Source: F23-D06 sp947167635 (GTDB lineage Bacteria > Bacteroidota > Bacteroidia > Bacteroidales > WCHB1-69). From it: a stretch of DNA of 64,000 bases. Positions 35,401-44,801 of the stretch are shown here, piece after piece. The stretch lies in contig CAMVIT010000001.1 in assembly GCA_947167635.1 (NCBI GenBank), positions 62,001-126,000 of the forward strand, given 5' to 3'. The notes beneath the pieces were generated by a model that saw only the letters and a program-made list of their open reading frames with translations, did not search any database and was not told the origin of the DNA. How positions within the stretch are numbered: the first letter of the stretch is position 1; each line of letters opens with the position of its first letter. A program made the translations under genes and the position numbers.

Positions 35401-37850
35401 CGTCTGTCATCGTAAGCAATGTGGATGCCAACAGCGCCGAAGTCTCCTTTACCGATGACGATGCCAGCCACAGCAGCTGGATCATCTACTATGGCGAAAC
35501 GGGTACTTCCACGAGTACTTGGAGTGCAATGACCGTGAATACCACTACGGGCAATATCCTGACCGGACTCAACTCCAACACTAACTATTCGTTGTATGTG
35601 CTGACCCTCTGTAACGGTGTGGAGGGCGATGACCAGACCAACACAGTGAACTTCACTACCACCACGGTGCCGTCGGCTCTTCCTTTGTTTGTTGATTTTG
35701 AGGATGCCACCGAAAATCAGCAATGGGCTATTCTCAATGGCACGCAGACCAACAAGTGGTACATCGGCGCCCCGACTAACACAACCAGTGAGGTCAACAA
35801 CACAGTGGGTGGCACGAATGGCTTGTATATCTCCAATGACAATGGCACTACCAATGCCTATTCCGGCACGGAGACCCGCGTGTATGCCTATCGTGACGTC
35901 TTGGTTCCCGATGGTACGACCGAACTGTTGCTCTCCTTCGATTGGAAAGCCCAGGGTGGTCTGTATAACTATGAGTTCCTACGTGTCTATTGGCTGGAGC
36001 CCAGCGCGAACATCACTCCCGGAAACAATCCTCCTGGTGGTCTGGATGCCAGCGCACAACCCGGCAACTATGGCCCTAACGCTACCGAGCACTGGCTCTC
36101 CCAACACAACACCTGGCAACATCAGGAGATGGTGATTTCTGCTGACCAGTTTGCAGGTATGGGTGTCGGTGACAAGGTCTATCGCTTGGCCTTCCACTGG
36201 AGAAACACCTCTTATTCCAGCCAGCCGCCTGCCGCAGTCGATAATATCGAATTGCGTGCTATCACCTGTGCTACACCTACGAGCCTTGCTGTGAGCAATG
36301 TGGGTGAGAACGATGCTACCGTGTCTTGGGTCGGCAATGCCGACTCCTACGGTGTCACTATCACCTCCACTGCTGGTGTGGACTATCAGACAACCACCTC
36401 TAACTCTTTGGTGCTGACCGGCCTGAATGCCAGCACTTCCTATCAGGTGACGGTGAGGGCGTACTGTGGTTCCGATTCCTCGATGGTTTCTCAATCGCTC
36501 AGCTTCACCACTGCCTGTGGCGCGATTTCCGTGGCTACGACACCGTGGACCAGTGATTTTGAGGGCACAGACGATCAATATCTCAACTGCTGGGTTTCCG
36601 CTTCCACAGGTTATCGTAACGGACACACCTATCCGCATATCGAGCCTAACTCCATCATTGCCAACACGGGCACACATGCCCTGGAGGTGGCTTTCGGCAA
36701 TATTGTGACCGCTCTGCCGCTCTTTGTGGAGGATCTCAGCACCCTGCAGGTCTCCTTCTGGGCCAAGACCAACAACTATAGCAGCGACAACCCTGTGATG
36801 GAGTTGGGTTACATTACCAATCCCTACGATTCCTCCACTTTCGTTTCGTTGCAGACACTGTCGGGCAGCACTTACACGCAGACTACGAGAACGTTTGCCG
36901 ATCTCGCCGGCCTGAACCTGCCGAACACTACTCGCATCGCCTTCCGTTATATTCTTCCGACCAGCTCTTCTCTCTCTTCCTGGTATATCGATGATGTTGA
37001 GGTGTCGGTTGCCAATCCGGCGGATGTCTGCTACATGCCTACCAATCTGGTTGTTGCACCTGCCACCATCACGCAGACCTCTGCCACAGCCACTTGGACT
37101 CCTGGTGGTACCGAGACCTCCTGGAATGTGGCCTACAAGACTGCTGCCTCCACCAACTGGCAAACTGTGGTGGTGAATGCTCCCACCTACACAATGAACA
37201 ATCTGACGCCGAATACGGCATACGTGGTGCGCGTACAGGCTGTTTGTGATGTCAACGAGACCAGCGCCTGGACCAACGAAGTGGCCTTCACCACACAAGA
37301 CCAGCAGCAGGAGACCTGTCCTGCCCCGACCAACCTGTCTGCCACGGTGGACCACACCAATGTGACGCTGACTTGGCAGCAGGAAGCCAACACGGCCAAC
37401 GAGTGGGTGATCAACTACCGTCAGGTGGGCGAGACCAGCTGGAACACGGTAACGGTCACCGCCATGAGCCACACTCTGACCGACTTGGTGGCCCATGTGC
37501 AGTATGAGGCCAATGTGGTGGCACACTGCTCCAACGGCTTGACAAGTGCCCCGTCCAACACAGTGACTTTCGAGACCGACGAGGTGGGCATTCAGGACTA
37601 TCTGGACAAGAGTGTGACGCTTTACCCGAATCCTGCCACCGAGATTGTGAGCGTGGCTGTCAGCAACGCTAATATCCAGATCAGGAGTGTGGAGGTTTAC
37701 AACGTCTATGGTCAGATTGTAGAAACGCCATATATGACATCTGTACAGGAACGTGCCACGATCAACGTCAGCGGTCTTGCCGATGGCATGTACTTTGTGC
37801 GTGTCACGACTGACGGCGGGGTGGTGACGAAGAACTTCGTGAAAAGATAA
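29463..37850 (+). CDS. Giant type IX-secreted modular surface protein (~2,795 aa)
   Basis: Start taken at ATG 29463 (MKRFFLFAVMGLAILSG...LQAQ, a signal peptide), two codons inside the longest frame. Architecture: GLUG-like beta repeats (about 30-320), an Ig-like segment (about 325-400), then alternating modules. FN3-like units begin near residues 641, 925, 1184, 1450, 1718, 1974, 2269, 2523 and 2619 (C-x-x-P...W pattern). Choice-of-anchor-J-like units (LPY-x-x-x-F start, YIDD end) begin near 483, 1019, 1278, 1813, 2073 and 2359. Two jelly-roll-like units lie near 740-900 and 1550-1710. It ends in a type A sorting domain (SVTLYPNPATE...GMYFVRVTTDGG, 2717-2795). Likely an adhesin or glycan-binding protein on the cell surface or released. 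Confidence 0.92.
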   Translation: MKRFFLFAVMGLAILSGFAPKLQAQTIWNGTADVSWYDATQASFDIYTPEQLAGVAQLVNNGTTTFSGVTLNLAGDLWLNSTGDSTNNWVPIGGGSPTGESPSTGNAFKGNFNGHGHTIYNLYCDKGSTFHAGLFCALENPCTIDSLVLVNPVLKSRGMMGCIAGFPRGSSSVYVRYCLVINARIVGENTSGSNNIGGIFGATYPNSGNTYIENCGVTGSITGYYPAGVSGNAERANITNFYFAGTLTPYGSNYGGVTAHSGNRTNCYSYSVVNGSISQSSASSNGTAVTQSEMQSANMISLLGSAFTMDFGINNGYPVMSFMAGVTPATAEICLGESVTLTAHGLDSYLWNTGASTESITVTPTTTTTYTVSGTYQGMPASLSSVITVYPQAVISATVMASSDGQVHGTVTPDTSYVTCMGSDVITLTVTPEAGYRIESVTLNGDEVYGDIFGPGMQVITINPNGTLGTVKIYLSKCAIVTLPYSDDFEAYASSQVPECYTKISSTNYPYVYNSTTYAHGGSKCLYTYMSSTSNNYFMVLPKIFDVNTYPMSSLMISFWARFSNVSNSLTVGVMSDPNDASTFTAIGTVQSSTANTYEQYTVYFGNVNDTHPYIAFKMNCGSTYTYIYVDDIMVDVAPTCSPVTHLVADNIYGTNASLHWDANVVGTAYNYLITVVDDATQITTTYTATETSYVLMGLNEQTSYTVTVQPDCGGGDIGAATTVSFTTPCIAPIEVINNSYPASTYSTEGNHFPTANHYVNSYTEQIYFPGDLDNTAAEFSGISFQYNISTVITRTLDIYMAHTADTAFVQGVWATPLDSYVHVYSGPVSFNYNGPNRWVEIPFDTNFYYNGYDNLLLIVNDITGSSYNNSNSKFYTIDNPTYRSQCQYNNDANVNWGVNNKPTTGTLHTQVNNIRLTACDVVTCIAPNTLQLVASDASSGEITWVNPNTTSNCEIEYKEEGDANWISTGTVSGTDYILSGLTANTVYTVRVRAICSANDMSDWSETLTFRTECEAILTLPYTQNFDSDTYGSGNDAYIYCWDRLTTDPSKPVQMYPTSAAHTTPNAIRFFDGANVTNIAIMPKVDESISLNQLQVSFWVRSTSSTAPVIFELGVMTDKSDATTFEILDTIPTPYLPNDQYTLVEYSLADYMGYGHYIAFRASNGNGGNNLRLDDVNLDYIPVCLHPVNLAVDSVTSETASFHWTEDGTATSWIVEYGPAGFTLGQGTVENANDTAYTIFNLNPNTEYDVYVYADCGANFISTPISISLRTDCGPIMQLPYTEDFETGLYNTGMYNDGSANQQRYIACWNRLASNDAHHVYIANSTTYSNSGAYYMDFHWTPSCYNIAIAPELDQNFDVSQLMVNFWACKSGSAGMLEVGVMTDKTADSTFVPIDTIDLSAMANYAYAEQFVKFNNYTGNGKYIAFRVSNAPSSGYYIDDLIIDYAPDCSPVQSVTVSDITGTSAVITWAPGVFGTVDSYTLEYSEGGQNNWISAGNLTSTTYLLGNLDHSTYYDVRVQSNCDDGTSGGWVMESFRTNCLVGGDVTIGDGTSTNSYLPTYGYYNYSYTQQIFLATEMGAAKTLESVTFDMSAHAVDRNIKIYLMHTTESSNSSWIPATTAQLVYSGMPTLQVGLNTFNFSTPFQYNGADNLALIVVDETGSFSSGNTWRTHTAPFGASRYVYQDGSPYSTASTPSSGYTTTSRNNVIFGSPCDTTTTCVAPYVSITGITSDAAVVTWVPGYMESAWELEYRPLSDTNWISVGSVYSMSELISGLNPNTPYKVRMRSDCGGGEYSLWTEANFTTACGAFTVTQTDPWTENFENNPTMTCFDTPVTYTNGSNTYPKTLSYGDAAHSAPYTIEFKGTNNMLVLPEFTNDIHDLRMSFWATSWGVTTTAVVGVITDITDTSTFEVLGDAGTPGPRGGSGGGNGNFMGPFDFNNVLASSGRIAILFSGTTASDAGWNLDDFTVELIPSCSAPAHTSVIVSNVDANSAEVSFTDDDASHSSWIIYYGETGTSTSTWSAMTVNTTTGNILTGLNSNTNYSLYVLTLCNGVEGDDQTNTVNFTTTTVPSALPLFVDFEDATENQQWAILNGTQTNKWYIGAPTNTTSEVNNTVGGTNGLYISNDNGTTNAYSGTETRVYAYRDVLVPDGTTELLLSFDWKAQGGLYNYEFLRVYWLEPSANITPGNNPPGGLDASAQPGNYGPNATEHWLSQHNTWQHQEMVISADQFAGMGVGDKVYRLAFHWRNTSYSSQPPAAVDNIELRAITCATPTSLAVSNVGENDATVSWVGNADSYGVTITSTAGVDYQTTTSNSLVLTGLNASTSYQVTVRAYCGSDSSMVSQSLSFTTACGAISVATTPWTSDFEGTDDQYLNCWVSASTGYRNGHTYPHIEPNSIIANTGTHALEVAFGNIVTALPLFVEDLSTLQVSFWAKTNNYSSDNPVMELGYITNPYDSSTFVSLQTLSGSTYTQTTRTFADLAGLNLPNTTRIAFRYILPTSSSLSSWYIDDVEVSVANPADVCYMPTNLVVAPATITQTSATATWTPGGTETSWNVAYKTAASTNWQTVVVNAPTYTMNNLTPNTAYVVRVQAVCDVNETSAWTNEVAFTTQDQQQETCPAPTNLSATVDHTNVTLTWQQEANTANEWVINYRQVGETSWNTVTVTAMSHTLTDLVAHVQYEANVVAHCSNGLTSAPSNTVTFETDEVGIQDYLDKSVTLYPNPATEIVSVAVSNANIQIRSVEVYNVYGQIVETPYMTSVQERATINVSGLADGMYFVRVTTDGGVVTKNFVKR

Positions 37851-37856
37851 TAGGAG

Positions 37857-37878
37857 GAATCCGCGTCCTCGCGGATTC
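37857..37878. repeat. Hairpin GAATCCGCG-TCCT-CGCGGATTC
   Basis: Perfect 9-bp stem just after the giant gene. Pairs as a family with 37887-37906, which is the inverted copy with two compensating base changes. Confidence 0.7.
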
Positions 37879-37886
37879 TTAAAACC

Positions 37887-37906
37887 AATCTGCGGGGACG
37901 CAGATT
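37887..37906. repeat. Hairpin AATCTGCG-GGGA-CGCAGATT
   Basis: Perfect 8-bp stem; read on the minus strand it matches the preceding hairpin except for a C-G to T-A swap that keeps pairing. Confidence 0.7.
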
Positions 37907-37917
37907 GCACCAAGCAA

Positions 37918-37956
37918 GCGTGCGGCTTCGGACAACGGGGGCCGCACGCTTTTTTT
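37918..37956 (+). terminator. Terminator of the giant gene
   Basis: Stem GCGTGCGGC (37918-37926) / GCCGCACGC (37941-37949) followed by seven T. Confidence 0.88.
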
Positions 37957-38023
37957 AAAGGAAATGATATAGAAGTTGACCTGGAGAGACAATTATGACG
38001 CAGATTCCATCGGTTGTTGTGTT

Positions 38024-38043
38024 CGCGGCACGGATGTGCCGCG
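38024..38043. repeat. Hairpin CGCGGCAC-GGAT-GTGCCGCG
   Basis: Perfect 8-bp stem in the non-coding hairpin cluster; a further stem GTCCGCAC/GTGCGGAC lies at 38319-38338. Confidence 0.65.
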
Positions 38044-38050
38044 TCGCAAA

Positions 38051-38311
38051 AACTCCCCTTCTTTTTGAAGAAGGGGTGCCCGAAGGGCGGGGTAGATATA
38101 TGAGAGATTGGCCGTTAGGCCATCCTTGTTGTCCGCCTTACGGTTCGTTCGAAAATAACCAACAAATTCCTATTCAAAGGGAGATTCTGGACATGGCGGT
38201 CTTTGATCCTGATGCTGTTAATGGTGGTTGTTTCTTTTATAAGGTATTATAAATCTATATATTAACTACCCCGCCCTTCGGGCACCCCTTCTGAAAATCA
38301 GAAGGGGAGTT
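38051..38311. repeat. MITE-like element with ~45-bp inverted ends
   Basis: 38051-38095 (AACTCCCCTTCT...GGGCGGGGTAG) is repeated inverted at 38266-38311 (CTACCCCGCCC...AGAAGGGGAGTT); each end can also fold on itself. The ~170 bp between has no credible gene. No transposase present. Looks like a non-autonomous repeat known in type from other Bacteroidetes, but I cannot name it. Confidence 0.55.
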
Positions 38312-38457
38312 ATGGGGTGTCCGCACACCCGTGCGGACAAAAAATGTGCATCTGTTTCATCAACAAGAATGGAATAATTTAAAATTAATTGTGATAAATG
38401 TTGATTCATATAATAGCAAACCAATCGCAGGTCAACATCTATATCATTGCCTTTTTT

Positions 38458-38934
38458 TTTATTTGGGCGTGCCGGCGCGGCGGCGCGGAATCACGTCACA
38501 TTTGCACACGCAATCCAATGCCGCCGCGCCGTCGGGCTTTCCGCTCCAATGATTTTGGCTTGGAACCCACCACCATTCCGCGAGACGCGAAGCGTCAAGC
38601 GAAACCTCCGTCTCGCCAGGGAACGCATTCCTGCCAAAATCATTTCCGCTGCAATCCCTCACGCAGGCTCGTTGAACCCAACGCCCGTTTCGCGGCGAAC
38701 AACGCACAACCTCGTCTCAACGGTCTCTCGCGCCGCGATTTTCCCGCGCACCGTCCCGTTTCTACCAAGTTTTCGCCCCTACCGGGGCTATGTGACATCT
38801 TACAAACCGTCTCCCTTTCGCACCGGGAAGGCGCATTGCTTCGTGGCAAGAGATCCCCGCGGTGCGATTGTCGTCAGCGCGCCGTCCTGCCCCATACTGC
38901 GCTCCTTCGTCGCTTGTATGGGGTTAATAAGATT
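38458..38934. other. GC-rich non-coding region without a gene
   Basis: Frames are open here only because the DNA is GC-rich; they lack codon structure, starts and recognisable proteins. Contains GC palindromes (GGCGCGGCGGCGC) and a small CCCCTACCGGGG hairpin. Probably decayed repeat DNA. Confidence 0.5.
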
Positions 38935-39014
38935 TTGTCCCTCCGGGACTGCTCAAGGAAAAGCATTGTCTATTATTTCTACCGAGCTCTTGCCCCTGAC
39001 GGGACTGCTCAAGG
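38935..39014. repeat. 55-bp tandem repeat, two copies
   Basis: TTGTCCCTCCGGGACTGC and TTGCCCCTGACGGGACTGC, each followed by TCAAGG, start 55 bp apart (38935 and 38990); each can form a small hairpin. Confidence 0.6.
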
Positions 39015-39035
39015 GAAGCTGTTGATTATTGGAAT

Positions 39036-39071
39036 CAATTTCTTAATTTCTTAACTCCTTAATTTCTTAAC
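39036..39071. repeat. TTTCTTAA short tandem repeat
   Basis: Same unit as the array at 11897-11940, here in the gap downstream of uvrB. Confidence 0.7.
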
Positions 39072-39096
39072 TATCAACACCAACCACCACCAAGTC

Positions 39097-41238
39097 CTAA
39101 TAATTCTTAATCCGTCGCTCAATCTCGAGCAGCTCGTCTCGAAGGGATGCGGCGGCGTCGAAATCGAGTGCCTTGACCGCCTTGTCCATCGCTTTGCGAA
39201 GCGTTTTCTGTCGCGCCTTCAGTTGCTCAAGGTTGAGGAGGCGCACATCACCCTCTTGCTGGCTTAACCGAAGTTGGGCCTCGGCAGCCACGGGAGTGGC
39301 GCCTTCCGACACAGTATATGGCTTTGCGGACGAGTTTCTTCCGGAGTACGCGGGAGAATCGCCTGCGCCTTTGTTGGCTCTCGTTGTGGGTGCCGAGTTG
39401 GGCTTGTCCCACCTTTCGCCGGCGCGTGTCACGGCATCGTCGATGCTGGCGGGGAAGGCCATCTCGTCAGACTTCACCACGCCACGCGGGATGATGTGGT
39501 GCTTCTCGTTGTAGGCCATCTGCTTGGCGCGGCGGCGCGCCGTCTCGTCCATGGTGGCCCGCATCGACTTGGTGATCTTGTTGGCATAAAAGATGACGCG
39601 TCCGTTGACATGGCGCGCCGCACGCCCTGCGGTCTGCGTCAGCGAACGCTCGTTGCGCAGGAAACCCTCCTTGTCGGCATCCATCACGGCCACAAGAGAC
39701 ACCTCCGGCAGGTCGAGGCCCTCACGCAGCAGGTTCACGCCCACCAACACGTCGATAGCACCGGCACGCAAGTCCTTCAATATTTCCACGCGGTCCAAGG
39801 TCTCCACATCGGAGTGGATGTAACACGACTTGATGCCGATATTGATGAGGTAGGTGTTCAGCTCTTCGGCCATGCGTTTCGTCAGGGTGGTCACCAACAC
39901 GCGCTCGTGCTTGTCCACGGTGTCCTCAATCTCGTTGAGCAGGTCATCAACCTGGTTGGTGGCGGGGCGCACCTCGATGGGCGGGTCCAAAAGGCCCGTG
40001 GGACGCACCACCTGCTCCACGACCACACCGCCCGACTTCTTCAGCTCGAATTCGGCGGGTGTCGCGCTCATGTAGATGGTCTGTCCGATGAGGCTTTCGA
40101 ACTCGTCGAACTTCAGCGGGCGGTTGTCCAACGCGGCGGGCAGGCGGAAGCCATATTCCACCAAGTTGATTTTGCGGGAACGGTCGCCGCCGTACATGGC
40201 GCCAATCTGCGGCACGGTGACATGGCTCTCATCGACGATCAGCACAAAATCGTCGGGAAAGAAGTCGAGGATGCAGAAAGGCCGCTCTCCGGGTTGGCGC
40301 TTGTCGAAATAGCGCGAGTAGTTTTCGATGCCGGAGCAGTAGCCTAACTCGCGCATCATCTCCACGTCGTAGTTGACGCGGTCGTCAAGACGTTTGGCCT
40401 CCAAGTGCTTGCCGATGGACTTGAGATACTCGATCTGCTCGCCCAGATCCAACTTGATGTTGACAATGGCGTCGTTCATCGACTGTTGGGTGGTGACGAA
40501 GATGCTGGCAGGGTATATGGTGAGCTTGTCAATGCGGCTGATCACTCCGCCACTCACGGCCTCGATTTCGGCGATGGACTCAATCTCGTCGTCAAAGAAG
40601 AGGATGCGGTAGGCGATTTCGCCGTATGGCGGGAAGATATCGACAGTGTCGCCCTTGACACGAAACTGGGAGGGCTGCAGGTCCAGCTCGGTGCGCGAGT
40701 AAAGCGCGCTGACGAAGGCGAGCAGCAGCTGGTTGCGGTCAATGCGCATGCCTGTGTGCAGGTTGATGACGTTCTTGGCAAAGTCGTTGGGATTGCCCAC
40801 GCCGTATATGCAGGAGACGGAGGCCACCACAATCACGTCGCGTCGCCCCGACAGCAGGGATGCCGTGGTGTGCAGGCGCAGTTTCTCAATCTCGTCGTTG
40901 ATGGCGAGGTCTTTCTCAATGTAAGTGTTGGTGGTGGGAATGTAGGCCTCCGGCTGGTAGTAGTCGTAATAGGAGACGTAATACTCAACGGCATTTTCGG
41001 GGAAGAACTGCTTGAATTCGCCGTAGAGCTGTGCGGCCAGCGTCTTGTTGTGGCTCAGCACGAGGGCGGGGCGGTTCACTCGCTGCAGCACGTTGGCGAT
41101 GGTGAAGGTCTTGCCCGAGCCGGTGACACCCAACAGGGTCTGGGCCTCGTCGCCACGGTTGAGCCCGTCCACGAGCTGTTGGATGGCGGTCGGCTGGTCG
41201 CCGGAAGGCTGGTATGAAGAGGTGAGCTTGAAGTCCAT
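39097..41238 (-). CDS. uvrB: UvrABC system protein B
   Basis: DNA damage-recognition helicase of nucleotide excision repair; 713 residues against the usual 660-680. Walker A GVTGSGKTFT (about 37-46), the beta-hairpin YYVSYYDYYQPEAYIP (about 86-101), DESHVTVPQ, TLTKRMAEEL, and the C-terminal UvrB/UvrC motif (RKAMDKAVKALDFDAAASLRDEL). The extra length is a low-complexity Ser/Ala/Pro linker at about 610-665, between the helicase core and the UvrC-binding motif, likely disordered. -7 box TATCTTTG at 41264-41271. Confidence 0.97.
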   Translation of the reverse strand: MDFKLTSSYQPSGDQPTAIQQLVDGLNRGDEAQTLLGVTGSGKTFTIANVLQRVNRPALVLSHNKTLAAQLYGEFKQFFPENAVEYYVSYYDYYQPEAYIPTTNTYIEKDLAINDEIEKLRLHTTASLLSGRRDVIVVASVSCIYGVGNPNDFAKNVINLHTGMRIDRNQLLLAFVSALYSRTELDLQPSQFRVKGDTVDIFPPYGEIAYRILFFDDEIESIAEIEAVSGGVISRIDKLTIYPASIFVTTQQSMNDAIVNIKLDLGEQIEYLKSIGKHLEAKRLDDRVNYDVEMMRELGYCSGIENYSRYFDKRQPGERPFCILDFFPDDFVLIVDESHVTVPQIGAMYGGDRSRKINLVEYGFRLPAALDNRPLKFDEFESLIGQTIYMSATPAEFELKKSGGVVVEQVVRPTGLLDPPIEVRPATNQVDDLLNEIEDTVDKHERVLVTTLTKRMAEELNTYLINIGIKSCYIHSDVETLDRVEILKDLRAGAIDVLVGVNLLREGLDLPEVSLVAVMDADKEGFLRNERSLTQTAGRAARHVNGRVIFYANKITKSMRATMDETARRRAKQMAYNEKHHIIPRGVVKSDEMAFPASIDDAVTRAGERWDKPNSAPTTRANKGAGDSPAYSGRNSSAKPYTVSEGATPVAAEAQLRLSQQEGDVRLLNLEQLKARQKTLRKAMDKAVKALDFDAAASLRDELLEIERRIKNY

Positions 41239-41263
41239 GCGTCTCCTGATTTTTTGAGGGGCG

Positions 41264-41271
41264 CAAAGATA
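41264..41271 (-). promoter_or_regulatory. -7 box of uvrB
   Basis: TATCTTTG on the minus strand, 25 nt before ATG 41238. Confidence 0.6.
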
Positions 41272-41291
41272 GGAAAAAAAGCGTTATGCCA

Positions 41292-43334
<2,043 letters not shown>

Positions 43335-43423
43335 ATCATTGGTTTTTATTATTGACAATAGATAGTCGGGGTTTCCGACGATTTCGGCGGCAAAAGTGCG
43401 CATTATTTTTTGCAATCCGGTTG

Positions 43424-43431
43424 CAAAGATA
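43424..43431 (-). promoter_or_regulatory. -7 box of the P-type ATPase gene
   Basis: TATCTTTG on the minus strand, about 90 nt before the chosen ATG; the promoter region is shared with the divergent M16 gene. Confidence 0.5.
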
Positions 43432-43461
43432 TCTCGTCCAAATGCCCTTGACGCTATTCCC

Positions 43462-43477
43462 TATTTTTGTATTTTTG
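43462..43477 (+). promoter_or_regulatory. Two adjacent -7 boxes of the M16 peptidase gene
   Basis: TATTTTTG at 43462-43469 and again at 43470-43477, nine bases before ATG 43487; gives a very short leader. Confidence 0.6.
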
Positions 43478-43486
43478 CCGCCCTCT

Positions 43487-44737
43487 ATGACAACGATACA
43501 GCGACATATCTTGAGCAACGGCCTCCGCATCATCGTCCACGAGGACCATTCCACGCCGTTGGCGGCCTGCAACGTGGCCTATAACGTCGGCTCCCGCGAC
43601 GAGCATCCCGACTGCACGGGATTGGCACATCTGATGGAACACTTCATGTTCACGGGCTCCGTGAACGTGCCCAATTTTGACCAAGCCCTCCAAAAGGTGG
43701 GTGCCGTCAACAACGCCTACACTTCGCAGGATATCACCAATTATTATATTTTGCTGCCTTCCAACAATTTGGAGACAGCTTTCTGGGTGGAGTCCGACCG
43801 CATGCTCCAGCCCTCCTTCAAACAGGAGTCGCTTGATATTCAGAAACAGGTGGTCATGGAAGAGTTCAAAGAGAGTTACCTCAACCGTCCGTACGGCGAT
43901 GTGCTGATGCTCTTCAACCCGTTGGTCTATAAGGTGCATCCGTACCAATGGCTTCCGATTGGCAAAAGTGTGGAGACGATTGCATCGGTCGGTATGGACA
44001 CCATCCGCGACTTTCACCGGCGCTTCTATCATCCCGGCAACGCAGTGCTCGTGGTGGCGGGTGATGTGCGGGCCGAGGAGGTCTTTGTCTTGGCGGAAAA
44101 ATGGTTCGGCGACATTCCCGCCGGTCCCCAAAAACCGAAAAACTATCCCAAAGAGCAGCCCCAGACTGCTGCACGCCGGCTTGAAGCCCGGCGTGATGTC
44201 TCCTCCGACCTGCTCCTCAAGGGGTGGCGTATGTGTGACCGCCTGCACCCCGACTTCTATGCCCTCGACCTGCTCTCCGACCTTTTCGGGACAGGGCAAT
44301 CCTCGTATCTCTACAGAACCTTTGTCACGGAGCGGCACCTTTTCACCGACATTTCCGCTGCTGTCACCGGCACTGCCGACGAGGGGGTGTTCCAAATCAG
44401 CGGTCGCCCTGTGGAGGGCGTGCCCATCGAGGAAGCCGACAAGGCTCTGAGCGACTATCTGTATGGATTTCAATATGACGGACATTTGGAGCATGACTTG
44501 CAGAAGGTGCAAAATTCCGCCGAGTCGATTTTGCTTTACAACGATATCAAGATCGATGACCGGGCCACTAACCTTGCTGTGTGGGAAACTCTTGAACATG
44601 TGGAGCGTTTTTTGGACGAGCGGCAACGCTATTTCGATGTCACCGTAGAGCAAATGCGCCGCCTCACGTCCGCGCTTTTCACCGAAGAGCAGAGCTGTAC
44701 ATTGTTGTACAAGTCGAACGAGATAATGCGGGGATGA
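43487..44737 (+). CDS. M16 family zinc metallopeptidase (insulinase/processing-peptidase type)
   Basis: 416 residues from ATG 43487; the longer frame upstream runs through the divergent promoters and is rejected. The inverted zinc motif HLMEH is near residue 48, with EEFKESYLNRPYGD and downstream Glu. It has both halves of one M16 unit (peptidase_M16 and M16_C: HPGNAVLVVAGDV, then LLSDLFGTGQSSYLYRTFV). No signal peptide is seen, so cytoplasmic or exported by another route. Single unit, unlike two-domain pitrilysins; may dimerise. Followed by comEC 63 bp later. Confidence 0.9.
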   Translation: MTTIQRHILSNGLRIIVHEDHSTPLAACNVAYNVGSRDEHPDCTGLAHLMEHFMFTGSVNVPNFDQALQKVGAVNNAYTSQDITNYYILLPSNNLETAFWVESDRMLQPSFKQESLDIQKQVVMEEFKESYLNRPYGDVLMLFNPLVYKVHPYQWLPIGKSVETIASVGMDTIRDFHRRFYHPGNAVLVVAGDVRAEEVFVLAEKWFGDIPAGPQKPKNYPKEQPQTAARRLEARRDVSSDLLLKGWRMCDRLHPDFYALDLLSDLFGTGQSSYLYRTFVTERHLFTDISAAVTGTADEGVFQISGRPVEGVPIEEADKALSDYLYGFQYDGHLEHDLQKVQNSAESILLYNDIKIDDRATNLAVWETLEHVERFLDERQRYFDVTVEQMRRLTSALFTEEQSCTLLYKSNEIMRG

Positions 44738-44774
44738 AAAATCCAAAATTCTGAGTTTTGCATTTGAGGATTTT

Positions 44775-44801
44775 TCGTATGTTCGCCAAAACGACATACG
44801 A
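44775..44801 (+). promoter_or_regulatory. Inverted repeat overlapping the comEC start codon
   Basis: TCGTATGT (44775-44782) and ACATACGA (44794-44801) with an 11-base loop; the last A is the A of the ATG. Could hide the start codon in the mRNA. Confidence 0.4.

Noticed and set aside
35979..37913. 644-codon minus-strand open frame inside the giant gene, and several similar ones
   Set aside because: Shadow of the strong coding bias of the plus-strand gene; amino-acid composition is unnatural and no promoter is seen.
37995..39054. Open frames of 60-220 codons across the gene gap
   Set aside because: They run through GC-rich repeats and hairpins with no recognisable protein or initiation signal.
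39274..41217. Plus-strand frames over uvrB
   Set aside because: Antisense shadows of a strongly conserved gene.
43335..43415. Upstream ATG 43415 for the P-type ATPase
   Set aside because: The extra 27 residues do not resemble the family, and the His-rich tail starts at 43334.
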